Assembly: GCF_003589595.1 (NCBI RefSeq)
Contig: NW_020655550.1
Span: 340,889-404,888 of the forward strand
Length of the DNA stretch: 64,000 bases
DNA from: Hyposmocoma kahamanoa
Taxonomy: Eukaryota > Arthropoda > Insecta > Lepidoptera > Cosmopterigidae
Reading direction: 5' to 3'
Made by a program: the position numbers and the translations under genes. The first letter of the stretch is position 1. The number at the start of each line of letters is the position of its first letter. Positions 36,301-45,993 of the stretch are shown here, piece by piece. The notes beneath the pieces are model-generated. The model did no database searches. It saw only the letters and a list, made by a program, of their open reading frames with translations, and was not told the origin of the DNA.

Positions 36301-36844
36301 TCTTTAAACATTGTTTAAAACAGTGTTTAACGTGTCGTACCACAAAACCATGTTTAACGCCAGTCTTTGTAGACAAAGTATAAACACAGAAATAATATTC
36401 ATCTATGGCAGCACTAGAATTCATTCATTCAGTCATTCGCCGTTTGTCCCCATCTTTTCTATTTTACGCAGATCCAACAGTGGTTTATTAATAATTTTAA
36501 AATAACTAGCAATGTTTTGTCATAAAATAATATAAAATAATTTGCAAGTTGTACAATACAATGCAAGATTATATATAGAATTTGTTAAAATGTATTTGTT
36601 TTTATTTTACCTTATAGCCTGTTTTGTTAATGGGTAAAGCGTAACGGAACGTAGTTTTTACCTGAACCTAAGAGAGGACTGATAGTGCGTGTAATGTTAG
36701 TGATCGTTGGTTTCTTTTAAAAAACTTTCGCCTTTTCTCGTGCGTTTCGTATTTAAATCGGTAAATAGTATCAAAACTGGATAAAAACGCGAGTGTGGTG
36801 ATAACTCGATTCAAGACGAAAAATTTTGTAGTGTCATCCTACAC

Positions 36845-37581
36845 ATGGGAATTAAATACCACGAAATTATGAAAGTAAGTTCCCTTTTGGAAATTTTCGC
36901 CCTGATAAATACATAGAAATTGCATATCAATGCACTCTAAGACGACATCATAAATAGTTAAATATTGCTACGGATTCTAGTAAGTTGTAATTAGCTCTCG
37001 GTTCTCTTTTGTTCAATTAGGACTCAGTTGAACAAATAGATAAACCAGCATTTGTTGAATAAGTATTTGTTACTAAATAAATGATGAGGAGGTAATGCAG
37101 TTGTACTATTTTTTAGCTACAAATTTTTATTTCCGCATTTAAAATAATAATTCGTAAATATTCCGGAATGGCACGTAAACTACTACCCAAACGTCTTATT
37201 AACAATATAGCACAAAAACAAAGCATGCCATAGAAAGGAGGAAGTAAAAAACGCAAAGTTGAGAGAGTAATTCGTAAATATCTTATTTTATGTTTGCACA
37301 TAATTTACTATACTTAAAAAAGCTCTGCCTATTTATTTCAGATTAACCCAAAAAGTACTATTTTACAAACAAACAATGAAGTTAAAGAACCGAAAACACC
37401 GAAATTATGGGAGAAGGAGTACAAATTGAAAATAAAATACCAAACTAAAGAATTGTGTCACTAGGATGTAAGACACAAGCTACTAACTGAAGTATTGATG
37501 ATCGAAAAAGAAATAAAGAAAAAAAAGTTGGAGAAAAAGGAATTTGAAATATTATTGTTGAATGATGAAAAAATGGCATAA
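36845..37581 (+). pseudogene. Harbinger accessory (Myb/SANT-like) protein, C-terminal part
   Basis: Proposed exon 1 is 36845-36874 (MGIKYHEIMK) ending at AAA|GTAAGT; the intron is 36875-37341 with TTTATTTCAG; exon 2 is 37342-37581, 79 codons and TAA. Exon 2 reads KTPKLWEKEYKLKIKYQTKE and then a lysine/glutamate coiled-coil tail (MIEKEIKKKKLEKKEFEILL). One in-frame TAG at 37462-37464 interrupts it. Such a charged C-terminus is usual in the DNA-binding partner of Harbinger transposases, and the convergent nuclease fragment supports this. The SANT DNA-binding domain itself is not visible, and exon 1 is tentative. Confidence 0.4.
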
Positions 37582-37756
37582 TTTTGTCCAAATTTTATTA
37601 ATAAATTTGTTATATCAAAAATGTTATTGTATGAAATTTCTTCTTGCAATATTTCCTATTAATGTAGAAGGCACCTGTCAACTCTGCATTCGTGGACGTC
37701 TATATTCTACAAAATCGAAACTTTCTTTCATGTTCACTTTCTTTACAATCACTATG

Positions 37757-37912
37757 TTATGGTCCGAAGATTGAACTATACCTTCTCCGAAATTTCTTTT
37801 CATCGTAATACTCAAATGGATTAATTCGCTCACGATGTATTCTGTCTCGATACATATCCATATAATCCACGTCGCCCATGTCAATAGAATCAATAAAATT
37901 GAAGACATCCAT
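37757..37912 (-). pseudogene. PIF/Harbinger transposase N-terminus, truncated
   Basis: From ATG at 37912 the frame gives an acidic leader (MDVFNFIDSIDMGDVDYMDM), then RIHRERINPFEYYDEKKFRR, the (R)xRxNPxExYxDxxF(R)xR(Y/F) signature of insect Harbinger nucleases. Family resemblance ends at RRRY (residue 45) and the frame stops at 37757. Further along the same strand (about 37626-37697) another frame reads NAEL and FYINRKYC, resembling the (A)ELYxNRKxxxSxNVQ block of the catalytic core, so a large internal deletion is likely. Catalytic residues cannot be assigned. Confidence 0.6.
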
Positions 37913-38498
37913 AATAATCACCACAAATAAACGAAAAGAGAAGTAAAACACAACAGTAAACGGTAGCTTGCAATGACCCTTGAGTATTGGTGATCTGTAG
38001 CAATGGCTAAAAGACGCGTTAAACTAACATCTGGCAGTGGTTTAAATTTAAACAATGTCCAACCGCTGTCCATCCCAAAACAATGGTTAGGCGCGAATTT
38101 ATGGTACAACTTTTTCTAAACATCTGGTGAACAACTGCTTAAACGTTTTTGTGGTAAGACTGATTATCTTTATTTATAACTTTATTCGATATTGTAGAAT
38201 AGATGTATTTTTGTAGAATACACTTGCAGTTATCGCAGCTAAACCCAATAAACTGTGAGGTGTCTACAGTACTTACTTTAAAGTACTGGCCATTTACAAC
38301 AACAGTTATCTTTTTGTACGATTTTGTAACGTCAGTAAGTTTATTATAAAAATCACTTGCCAAATAAACAACAAAAATATATACGTACCGACAAAAACTT
38401 GATGTAAAACACCGTATCTGTCACAATATAAAAATATATGCCTCGGTCATAACACAGTCTACGAAAAAGCAATCGGTTCAACTTACAGCGAGTACCGG

Positions 38499-38607
38499 AT
38501 TCTCACCTGCCTCCCCAGCACGTGGCAAGGCATCGCGTGACACTTATGGACGGAGGAGGCCTACGCCCACCGCTACACCGATGATAGACCACTGGGCCCC
38601 TAACACA
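38499..38607 (+). pseudogene. RTE-type LINE 3' end fragment
   Basis: Reads TWQGIA, stop, HLWTEEAYAHRYTDD, the C-terminal signature of lepidopteran RTE reverse transcriptase proteins with one in-frame TGA. It is GC-rich against an AT-rich background. A longer open frame in another phase (38350-38667) overlaps it and is treated as incidental. Confidence 0.55.
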
Positions 38608-38667
38608 CCCGTCGACTTGTTGTTGACATTATATAAACGTAAATTACGCGCACAGCCCTATAGTTAA

Positions 38668-39959
38668 AGCTGAACCTGAACTTTATAAAAGTTCTTGATG
38701 AAGCAGGAGAATAGATTTTACGTATATACACTATATATATTAGATGCGACTTACAATTGCGTAAAATCTGAACGTCTTACAAAATAATAATCTAATTAAA
38801 ATAAAACTCTGACCTTTCAACGTTACACCTGAACGAAGCCTTGTAAAAAGGAAGCCTAAAAGGTCAATAGCTACAAAAAACACAACTTTTCACAACTTAA
38901 ATAACAGTTTACACTTAGTAATTACACCGTACAAATTGCCACGGCGTGATTTCTGGGGTGGTAACGGCTACCCTTATATAGGACGAGGGGTGAGGCCAAT
39001 GAACGTTGCACTTATGTACGGTGTTCATTATGTAATGAAAGCGACCTTATTGGTAGGCAATAAGACTATCAGACAAATAAAGAAAATAAACCACACCTCA
39101 GTTTTACGGTATAGAAAATAGACGAATTGATATGACAAATGGACTGATGATTTCAATGTTTCTTGTACCACTGAAAAATATCGATCTCAAGCAATCCATA
39201 ATATGTGTAGACTACCTTACAAAGCGTAATAAAAATACGGTCTCTTCAAGTGGCCTTAAAGGAGTGTTTATGTTTATCCTCTAGGTGACCACCAAGTAAC
39301 TTTTATTATACTTTCGTTTAACAATTTCAATGAAAAAAAATTTCTAATGAAAGCCGTGGAGTAATTTAAATTAAAACTTGTGAAACTTAAGGCACCAGTA
39401 GAATGTCCGCGACAGCATTTCAAATCTATTAGTGCAAAACGGTACAGATTACCGCTGTAGTACATTTAAAATTAGTAACGCACTTTACAACACAAAACAC
39501 ACTATAACGTGTCTAGAAAGGATTTCATGTAACTATCACGAACGATGTCATAAAACCATGACTAGTATACGCAGAATTACTCAACCAAATACTTTGATAA
39601 TGGTAAGTCCCTTCGCCATTGGTCAAGTTGTCATAGAATACTAATAGACCGGCGTAAAACGGTACAGGTAGAGCATTTACTAAACCAGCTGATTGAATCA
39701 CTAGTAAAGTTGATCCAGATAATCTGATTATTCAGAAAGCGTAGCTGAGCTTTATTATTGTGATTATTAATGAATTGGTTTCACGCTTTCTATAATTTAT
39801 AGTAACTATGAAAAAGTTCAATTATGCTTTTGAAACACTAACAGAGAACTAATCAGAATCAATATCTACGTGTGTGCAGAAAATGTGGCAAAACTCAATG
39901 CGCAAGCGAGATTTCTTTCGTAGACAATGTATCATTATTAACATTCGTCATCAATGTTT
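38668..39959. other. AT-rich stretch, nothing recognised
   Basis: Short frames only, without family motifs. Confidence 0.45.
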
Positions 39960-40135
39960 CATCTGTAACAGCGGTACCGTGAATGCTCCCGAGCGAGGCC
40001 AGTTGGGAACTGGATCGTCGTAAATCTGACTGTTCGTCGCGTCGCCCGCGTCACGTCCGTGATTATCGCCAGAGTGCCGGAGGTCAATGCCCACTGGACG
40101 GCCAAAATGGCCGACGCGAAACCAAGGAACTTAGA
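39960..40135. promoter_or_regulatory. CpG-rich block, possible promoter or 5' UTR
   Basis: A sharply GC- and CpG-rich island (TCGTCGCGTCGCCCGCGTCA and neighbours) in AT-rich DNA. It ends with GGCCAAAATGGCCGACGCGA, a good start-codon context that opens only 16 codons (MADAKPRNLDKIVHHI). No TATA box. Insect promoters often look like this, but no transcript evidence is available. Confidence 0.3.
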
Positions 40136-40236
40136 TAAAATTGTTCATCACATATAACTATATCATCGTCGCGTCGTCAAAGTTGGCCAGCAGACAGACG
40201 ATCGTTATACAGGAACAATACTTTAACGGAAAAACG

Positions 40237-40353
40237 ATGTGGCTACATTTATTCTTCAGTCATTTTCTATGGAACCAACCTAAACCTAAAGACCGTTATT
40301 TTGTACAAGATCTAGAAGACGAATCGGAACCTACAGAATTACCTCAACTGTAG
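40237..40353 (+). CDS. Short coding-like frame downstream of CpG block
   Basis: ATG at 40237 opens 38 codons (MWLHLFFSHFLWNQPKPKDR, then an acidic tail DLEDESEPTELPQL) and TAG TAA. The first 12 residues are hydrophobic/aromatic and the rest is charged. Alternatively TTTATTCTTCAG at about 40247-40258 could be a splice acceptor for a terminal exon in the same frame. I do not recognise the product. The amino-acid composition looks more coding-like than neighbouring chance frames, but the length gives little weight. Confidence 0.25.
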   Translation: MWLHLFFSHFLWNQPKPKDRYFVQDLEDESEPTELPQL

Positions 40354-41944
40354 TAATAATTATCAAACGATGTCTGGAGACCAAGTTTTTCTTAAAATTC
40401 TAGACACATCAACCATTTCAAATATAATCAAGTATGCAAAAAACCTAACACATGGTACTTTAAAAATTGCAAACCAAGCGAAATAAAACGCTTCCGAATA
40501 CTGATTCGATGAGTGAAGCAACGACAGCACGACATCCTCGAGAATTTATTGAATGCGCTTTCTTCGGGCTGAAATTCTCGATAGTGCGTTGGCGCTCAGG
40601 TAGTAGATTATAGAGACGGACGTAACACATATTTGAAAGTTGAAAATAAAAGCCACAAGAGTAGGACGTATTTAGGAAATACTGTTAAAGAAACTGGTCA
40701 ACAGAACAAAGACAGAAAATTCATATACAAAAGATGCAAGCTTTAAGAGAATTAACAAGTACTCTTTGCTTCCGTTCTATTCTAATGAAAAGTTAATTGC
40801 TAAAGTGAAAGACGATCACCATAATATTGATGGTTAATTGGCTACCCACCAGACGAGTGAGTTGTGTCTTGACTGACCTAAAATAAAAGTAAAACTTGCC
40901 AGTTACAATTATACTTCTATGAGAAGGAAAATGTGTGTTAATTGCTTGTTATTTATTGGGAGCGTGAAATAAAATACTAAGTATCGAATTCAAATTCAAA
41001 ATATTCTTTATTTCATAGGTAAGTTACACTTGAATTCGTCACAATGGTTAAACTCTACCGTTCATTCTTAAGGCAATGAGCAAGAATGAGCAAGAAGCTC
41101 TAGGGGTTGCTCTTTGTAAATAACATTTGTACACATTCAACATTTACTATATATATATATACATATATATATTATCGCTATCACGAAATAAAATAAGGCT
41201 GTCTGAGATAATATAATGCCGTTCGTTAAAAAGTTCCTGCTTAAGCATTTCATCGAATACAGCATGACAAATTAGTCGAAAAGACTTGTGTTTACAACTC
41301 AAAACAATTTGAGTATGTTCCGCATTTAGTTCGGAGCAGTTAATGAGGACCAGAAGTGAAAAGGAAGCAAGGGGAACCGGCCGAGAACCGAACACGTGTC
41401 CCACCCGTTTCCGCTAGCTCCTGTGTGTTTATGGACTTCTCTATGACTGTGTTTGCTTTGAGTTTGTTGTTTTATGAAGATTTGAGTATCCGCTTTGTTA
41501 ACTTCTAGTCAAAGAAAAAATACCTAATACTAAACGTCCGGCAAATCAGCAATAGCCAATAGACGACTGCAATCAATTCACTTTGATGTACGTTTTTATA
41601 GCGACGGTACCAAAACAACACAAATAATACATAAATACGGCGAATTGATAAATATGAATAGAACTTACGTATTAGTAAAGTGTGAATCATAAAATTAAAA
41701 CATTTGAATTTGAACGCCGATACCTACCATCTAAAATTAAAAAAAAAAGCTATTTATAGACACCTTGTTTGTCCGATGATGATCGTCGGAAATCTCTTGA
41801 CATCAACCATGACTCGAATTTGTCCAACTGACAACCGTTATGACATAATTTCCTTTCCAGTTTAAAAATTTTATGTTGTATATACGATCGCTTTTATAAT
41901 CTTTATTATGTATAGATATATTAACAACAATCACTGCACCCTTA
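40354..41944. other. AT-rich stretch with a TA microsatellite
   Basis: An AT dinucleotide run with one interruption lies at 41148-41174. No genes recognised. Confidence 0.5.
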
Positions 41945-42095
41945 TACACACATCAAAAAAAGTTTGCGATCACTTCGAAAAACTGAAATCTTTTTTGTTA
42001 CTGTAGATTATATTATGATTTTTTCTTCTTTTTAGATTCTTTATTTAAAAATAAATTAGAACATAAAACAATGACCCCGTTCAATTGTTTTTTCA

Positions 42096-42103
42096 TATAA
42101 AAA
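42096..42103 (+). promoter_or_regulatory. TATA-like box of Tc1-like element 2
   Basis: TATAAAAA lies 102 bp before the transposase ATG. TCAGT at 42109-42113 resembles the arthropod initiator but is too close; a TCAGA at 42130-42134, with its A 36 bp from the TATA start, is nearer the usual spacing. The start site is therefore uncertain. Confidence 0.45.
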
Positions 42104-42197
42104 GGCTTTCAGTCCTTGCTTACGCTCATTCAGAAATCTGATTTAGTCAATTATAAGCGATTCAAGATATTTTTCGCGGAAAGTTGTGATTGAAAAA

Positions 42198-43229
42198 ATG
42201 CCAAGAGGATTATCAGAGGTTTTACGAGCTAGAATAGTAACTTTGAGGGAAGAAGGATACACCACGAGAGTAATAGCACGCAGACTTGCTATATCCCAAT
42301 CCTGTGTCGTGGCTATGTTGCAGAGGTATCACGGAATGGGGAATTTAGCTGACCGACCCCGCAGCGGTCGCCCAACTGTTTTGACAGCTGCCCAAAAGCG
42401 CTATATTAGATTGCTGGCAGCCCGTGATCCAACAATCAACGCCACTAAAATAAAAGCAGAAGTCAGGGCCGCCTCTGGGCTTGAAGTTAGCACGCAGACC
42501 GTTCGCAATTGCTTGTACCAGGCTGGATTACGAGCACGGAGGTCTTGGCGAGCTCCGCTCAATTCCCGGCAACGTCAACAACGAAGATTGCAGTGGGCTA
42601 GACTTCGGCAAAATGAAGAAGGTGAGGACGAAAACATTTGGCAAAACTGTCTCTTCGTTGACGAATCCCGAATCAGCACTCATCCAGATAACCGACGTGT
42701 CCGTGTCTGGAGAAGACCAGGCGACCGTGAAAGACAAAGAACTGCCACTGGAACAGTTCAGCAAGGCGGAAAATCGGTGTCCTTTTGGGGTGGCATTATG
42801 ATTGGAGCTAGAACGCCTTTGATCCCGTATCGGGGCTTCATGACAGCAGACATGTACAAAGCAGTTGCTATTGATGATATCGTCAGACCATTCCGAGTAA
42901 ACCATGGGCACCAATTTTTACTGGTCGATGATAATGCGCCCGCACATCGAGCTCAACGAGTCAATGCTGCTCTTCAAGAATACGATATCACACGATTAGA
43001 CTGGCCTGCCGGCTCGCCCGACTTAAACCCAATAGAGCACGCGTGGGATGCTCTTAAACGAGCAGTATGGAACTGTGAGCCACGTCCCCAGACAGTTCCA
43101 GAGCTCAGGGAAGCCGCTATTGAAGAATGGGATAGGTTACCCCAGGAAATGCTGGATAACTTGATCCTCAGCATGCCCAGGAGGATCTTCGCATGTATTC
43201 GAGCCAGGGGAGGAGTTATTTTATATTGA
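42198..43229 (+). CDS. Tc1-like transposase (DD34E), intact
   Basis: 343 codons from ATG 42198 to TGA 43227-43229. A GTG four codons upstream is in frame, but the ATG is the eukaryotic start. It would bind the element's inverted repeats and catalyse cut-and-paste transposition into TA sites in the nucleus. Domains: helix-turn-helix at about residues 5-45 (VIARRLAISQSCVVAMLQRY), AT-hook-like DRPRSGRPTVL at 52-62, a second helix-turn-helix at about 66-115, then the DDE catalytic domain. Catalytic residues are D155 (FVDESR), D245 (VDDNAPAH) and E280 (NPIEHAWD), with 34 residues between the last two. The usual HDN before the second D is VDDN here, and NARPH is NAPAH. The gene has no intron, frameshift or stop, and the length is normal for Tc1 relatives. 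Element 1 encodes a clearly different protein. Confidence 0.95.
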   Translation: MPRGLSEVLRARIVTLREEGYTTRVIARRLAISQSCVVAMLQRYHGMGNLADRPRSGRPTVLTAAQKRYIRLLAARDPTINATKIKAEVRAASGLEVSTQTVRNCLYQAGLRARRSWRAPLNSRQRQQRRLQWARLRQNEEGEDENIWQNCLFVDESRISTHPDNRRVRVWRRPGDRERQRTATGTVQQGGKSVSFWGGIMIGARTPLIPYRGFMTADMYKAVAIDDIVRPFRVNHGHQFLLVDDNAPAHRAQRVNAALQEYDITRLDWPAGSPDLNPIEHAWDALKRAVWNCEPRPQTVPELREAAIEEWDRLPQEMLDNLILSMPRRIFACIRARGGVILY

Positions 43230-43245
43230 ATTCACACCTTTTAAT

Positions 43246-43251
43246 AATAAA
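43246..43251 (+). terminator. AATAAA polyadenylation signal of Tc1-like element 2
   Basis: AATAAA begins 17 bp after the stop codon, followed by TTGTTGTTTAAG, a T/G-rich stretch. Confidence 0.6.
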
Positions 43252-43491
43252 TTGTTGTTTAAGTTTAATTAAACAGTCTTTTTCTTTCTATGAAATTTCT
43301 ATCACTATTACATTATGATAAATGGCTCAATTTTTTAAAATAAATAATAAAAAATAGTTTTATATTTTAATTTCAAACAGGGTATTCCTATTTAAAGAAA
43401 GCATACAACATAGATTTTATCTTGATAAAGTTAAAGTTAAAGAATTATAGGAGCTTATGCTATTGATCGCAAACTTTTTTTGATGTGTGTA

Positions 43492-44308
43492 CTGTTTTTT
43501 ATAACACTTTTTCAGGTTTTTATTTATATGTAACATTTTTTGATGTTTTTATTAAATCACAGCCGGGTAAGAACCAAATGATCGACATACTACTTTCAAC
43601 AAATGAAACATCCTGAAAATTATGTGGAATGGTGAGTATGGTAAATAACTACAAATATCATTTCAATCAACTATATAAAGTTTAACTGAATTACCTTTAT
43701 TCGTGCAATGTCGCAATGTAACCGCGTTTGAAACACTATAATCCTTGTCCGACAATGGCGACATTAACCCAGTCGCAAGTCAGTGTACTTATGACACATG
43801 CACCAATATAATACGTCTTCGGGTCACTAATTTAACTACATTTTTGGTACGAAATTTGGGAGAAAATAGGCTAAGTGGAAGAATTCAAAAGCAAATAATT
43901 CACAAACGTCTTTAAAATGTACTAAGATGCAATAAACATGACACGCAATATAACAATCTTCGTTTAATAAAATATGTAAAAAAAGCGGAAAAAATTGAAA
44001 GCTACAGCGACAGAAAAAGTAAAAAAAGCTGCTTAGCAGAATTTTGAATACAAGCGTTTACCGTAACAAAAGACGTACAATAACCGGCGAAGAGCCTACG
44101 TGCAAATAGGATAACAGAAGAATCATCTTCACTCATCACTTATGTACGCCGGTCATTCTCCTTCTTATTTGTTACTTTTTGATAATGATATGCTTATTAA
44201 AACGATAATAAAAGAATGTTATTATATATATATTTTTTGTGTAATTTTACGAAAAAATATTTATAATAACATTCTTTATAGTTGGTCTGTCAATAATATT
44301 GGTGTGGA
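43492..44308. other. AT-rich stretch, nothing recognised
   Basis: No repeat or exon identified between Tc1-like element 2 and the family A cluster. Confidence 0.45.
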
Positions 44309-44606
44309 TTTTTTTTATGGTACCAGGTGACGGGATCAACATGTCGTGCGCCTGGTGGTAAGCGATACGACATCCATAAAAGTTGCAGTGCCACTCAGAG
44401 CCTTAAATCGCAACGATCTGAGGAGCACTGCCACTGCGCCGGTCACCGTGAAACATAAGTTGACAAATCCCATGTGCCTGCAATTTCACCAGTACCCTTA
44501 CACTTCAAAACCGGAACGCAATAATGCTCACATTGAAGCTTGGCGGCAGAAATAGGTGAGCTCGTAGTACGACCTCTTTCACAAAGAGCTCTACTTCTAC
44601 TAAAAT
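44309..44606 (-). repeat. Short repeat family A, near full length
   Basis: Sense on the minus strand: T-rich left end with CCAGGTGACGGGATCAACAT, the stem-loop CAGTGCCACTCAGAG...CTGAGGAGCACTG, then CCAGTACCCTTACACTTCAA and the head AGAGCTCTACTTCTACTAAA at the right. It is head-to-head with the copy at 44996-45304. Confidence 0.88.
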
Positions 44607-44628
44607 ATTTATAGATTTATCTGTGAGT

Positions 44629-44753
44629 CTAGCACGACAAGTCACGACTTGCGCGAGAGCGACATGAAGCGCGAGATCACTATGCGGGAATAGCAGTATC
44701 TCGCGCTTTATGTCGCATGTCGCTCTCGCGCAAGTCGCGTCCTGTCGTGCTAG
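44629..44753. mobile_element. 125-bp GC-rich foldback element
   Basis: Left arm 44629-44677 and right arm 44698-44753 are inverted repeats with a 20-base loop. Both arms start CTAGCACGACA, share the 22-bp core CGACTTGCGCGAGAGCGACA(TG) exactly, and end at AAGCGCGAGAT; the right arm carries a 7-bp extra (CGACATA) and a five-base diverged patch. CTAG at both outer ends may be a target duplication or part of the arms, since CTAG is itself palindromic. It lies between two head-to-head family A copies. No coding capacity. Confidence 0.85.
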
Positions 44754-44995
44754 CTCTACTGGGAAGGTGATGTCTCTCTAAATGATAGTAATTTACTTTC
44801 AAAATTAACAGTCCCATTTAATGGTGCACCTACCATCCATTCGTCTGTCGATAAAACTGCCAATTACTTTAAATTCGATTGAACATAAATTCTGATTGTA
44901 ATTTATAATCAACTTATGACTAAACCAAGACTTCACATAACCGACAACAGCACGTTTTCCTTTACATTTATCATTTAAAATATAGCATCGTACTT

Positions 44996-45304
44996 TTAGT
45001 AGCAGTAGAGCTCCACGTGAAAGAGTTCATCCAGGATAATACCTACTGACACCTGACCAATTTCTGCCGCCAAGCAGTAATGTCAGCATTACTGTGTTCC
45101 GGTTTTGAAGGGTAAGGGTGCTGGTGAAATTACAGGCACTTGGAACTTGTCAGTTTATGTTTTAGGGTGACGGGCGCAGTGGAAGTGCCCCTCAGATCTT
45201 TGCGATTTAAAGCTCTGAATGGCACTGCAACTGTTATAGATGGCGTGTAGCTTAACATCAGGCGCACGATCATGCTCGTCCCGTCACCTGATATTATAAA
45301 AAAG
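44996..45304 (+). repeat. Short repeat family A, full length, with possible target duplication
   Basis: Runs from TTAGTAGCAGTAGAGCTCCA to CGTCACCTGATATTATAAAA. The word GTACTT occurs directly before it (44990-44995) and directly after it (45305-45310), which may be a 6-bp target duplication. Internal landmarks are all present, including the hairpin CAGTAATGTCAGCATTACTG. Confidence 0.9.
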
Positions 45305-45885
45305 TACTTAAGACGGTGCTGTGATTAAATATCAGCACATAACCTAATATTAAAACCTAGTGGTAGATTAGCTGTAATAATGCATTGCATGAACAGTCCA
45401 AAGTTAATACCATTTTAATGGCATAAAAGACGTCTTTAAACATATTCATAGATCACGAGTCTATAAAAGTGTTGTACACATCACAAACGGGGCGATTGTA
45501 ACGAGTACTCATTTCATGGCTATCTTGCCGGATTCCCACGCCCGCCCGTGGGAGAGTGCCGGGAATGCACCACATACACGTTAGCAACTGTTTAAGAAAT
45601 ACAGTAACCGCTTTACTTGCTCCACTTTTGAAGCAAAGGACCTCGCAAACACGAGGAGGCATGGCATTTTTTTTCAGTATACCCATACTATATTATATAT
45701 GTTTACCTATAAACAAACCTTCACACACTTCACAAAAATTAGCAGATGTGAAATAATTATGAATCATAGGCATAAACCGTAATTTACGTTGTTTTATGTT
45801 GTAAAGGTCTACGTACTGTCTTTGTTCTTGTCAATGTTGCACTTTCTTTTATTTTGTTTACATCTTCAATGTTCTTTGTTATAAG

Positions 45886-45993
45886 AGCTCTACTGCTACT
45901 AAAATAAATTTTCTTTGTCAATTTAAAAAGTCGTGCTTCGTTTTCCGTTTAAAAAAGTTTTTTTTTTATAGTACCAAGTGACGGGACGAACTA
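45886..45993 (-). repeat. Family A scraps, head and tail pieces
   Basis: A head piece (AGAGCTCTACTGCTACTAAA, 45886-45908) lies left of a tail piece (ATAGTACCAAGTGACGGGAC, about 45969-45993), the reverse of the order in an intact minus-strand copy. This means two separate truncated copies or a rearranged one. Confidence 0.6.

Larger units (their letters stand above)
36302..38140. mobile_element. Relic of a two-gene PIF/Harbinger element
   Basis: Two convergent frames sit here: a lysine-rich Myb/SANT-partner-like protein on + (36845-37581) and a Harbinger nuclease N-terminus on - (37757-37912). PIF/Harbinger elements characteristically carry exactly this pair. Similar short words lie outside both genes (GTTTAAAACAGTGTTTAAC and GTCGTACCACAAA at 36312-36350; on the other strand GTTTAAGCAGTTGTTCACC and GTTGTACCATAAA at 38095-38140), suggesting decayed termini, but exact ends and a TWA duplication could not be fixed. 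The transposase is mostly deleted, so the element is dead. Confidence 0.5.
41947..43489 (+). mobile_element. Tc1-like element 2, structurally intact
   Basis: A 1543-bp element between two TA dinucleotides (41945-41946 and 43490-43491). Its terminal inverted repeats are 26 bp and identical (41947-41972 and 43464-43489): CACACATCAAAAAAAGTTTG followed by CGATCA. Inside are one uninterrupted transposase gene, a TATA-like box upstream and an AATAAA downstream. Perfect termini plus an intact frame indicate a young insertion, possibly an autonomous copy. Confidence 0.96.

Noticed and set aside
38350..38667. 105-codon plus-strand open frame with a pyrimidine-rich CCCCAG acceptor, first taken for a terminal exon
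   Set aside because: The GC-rich half reads TEEAYAHRYT in another frame, the tail signature of RTE LINEs, which explains the composition.
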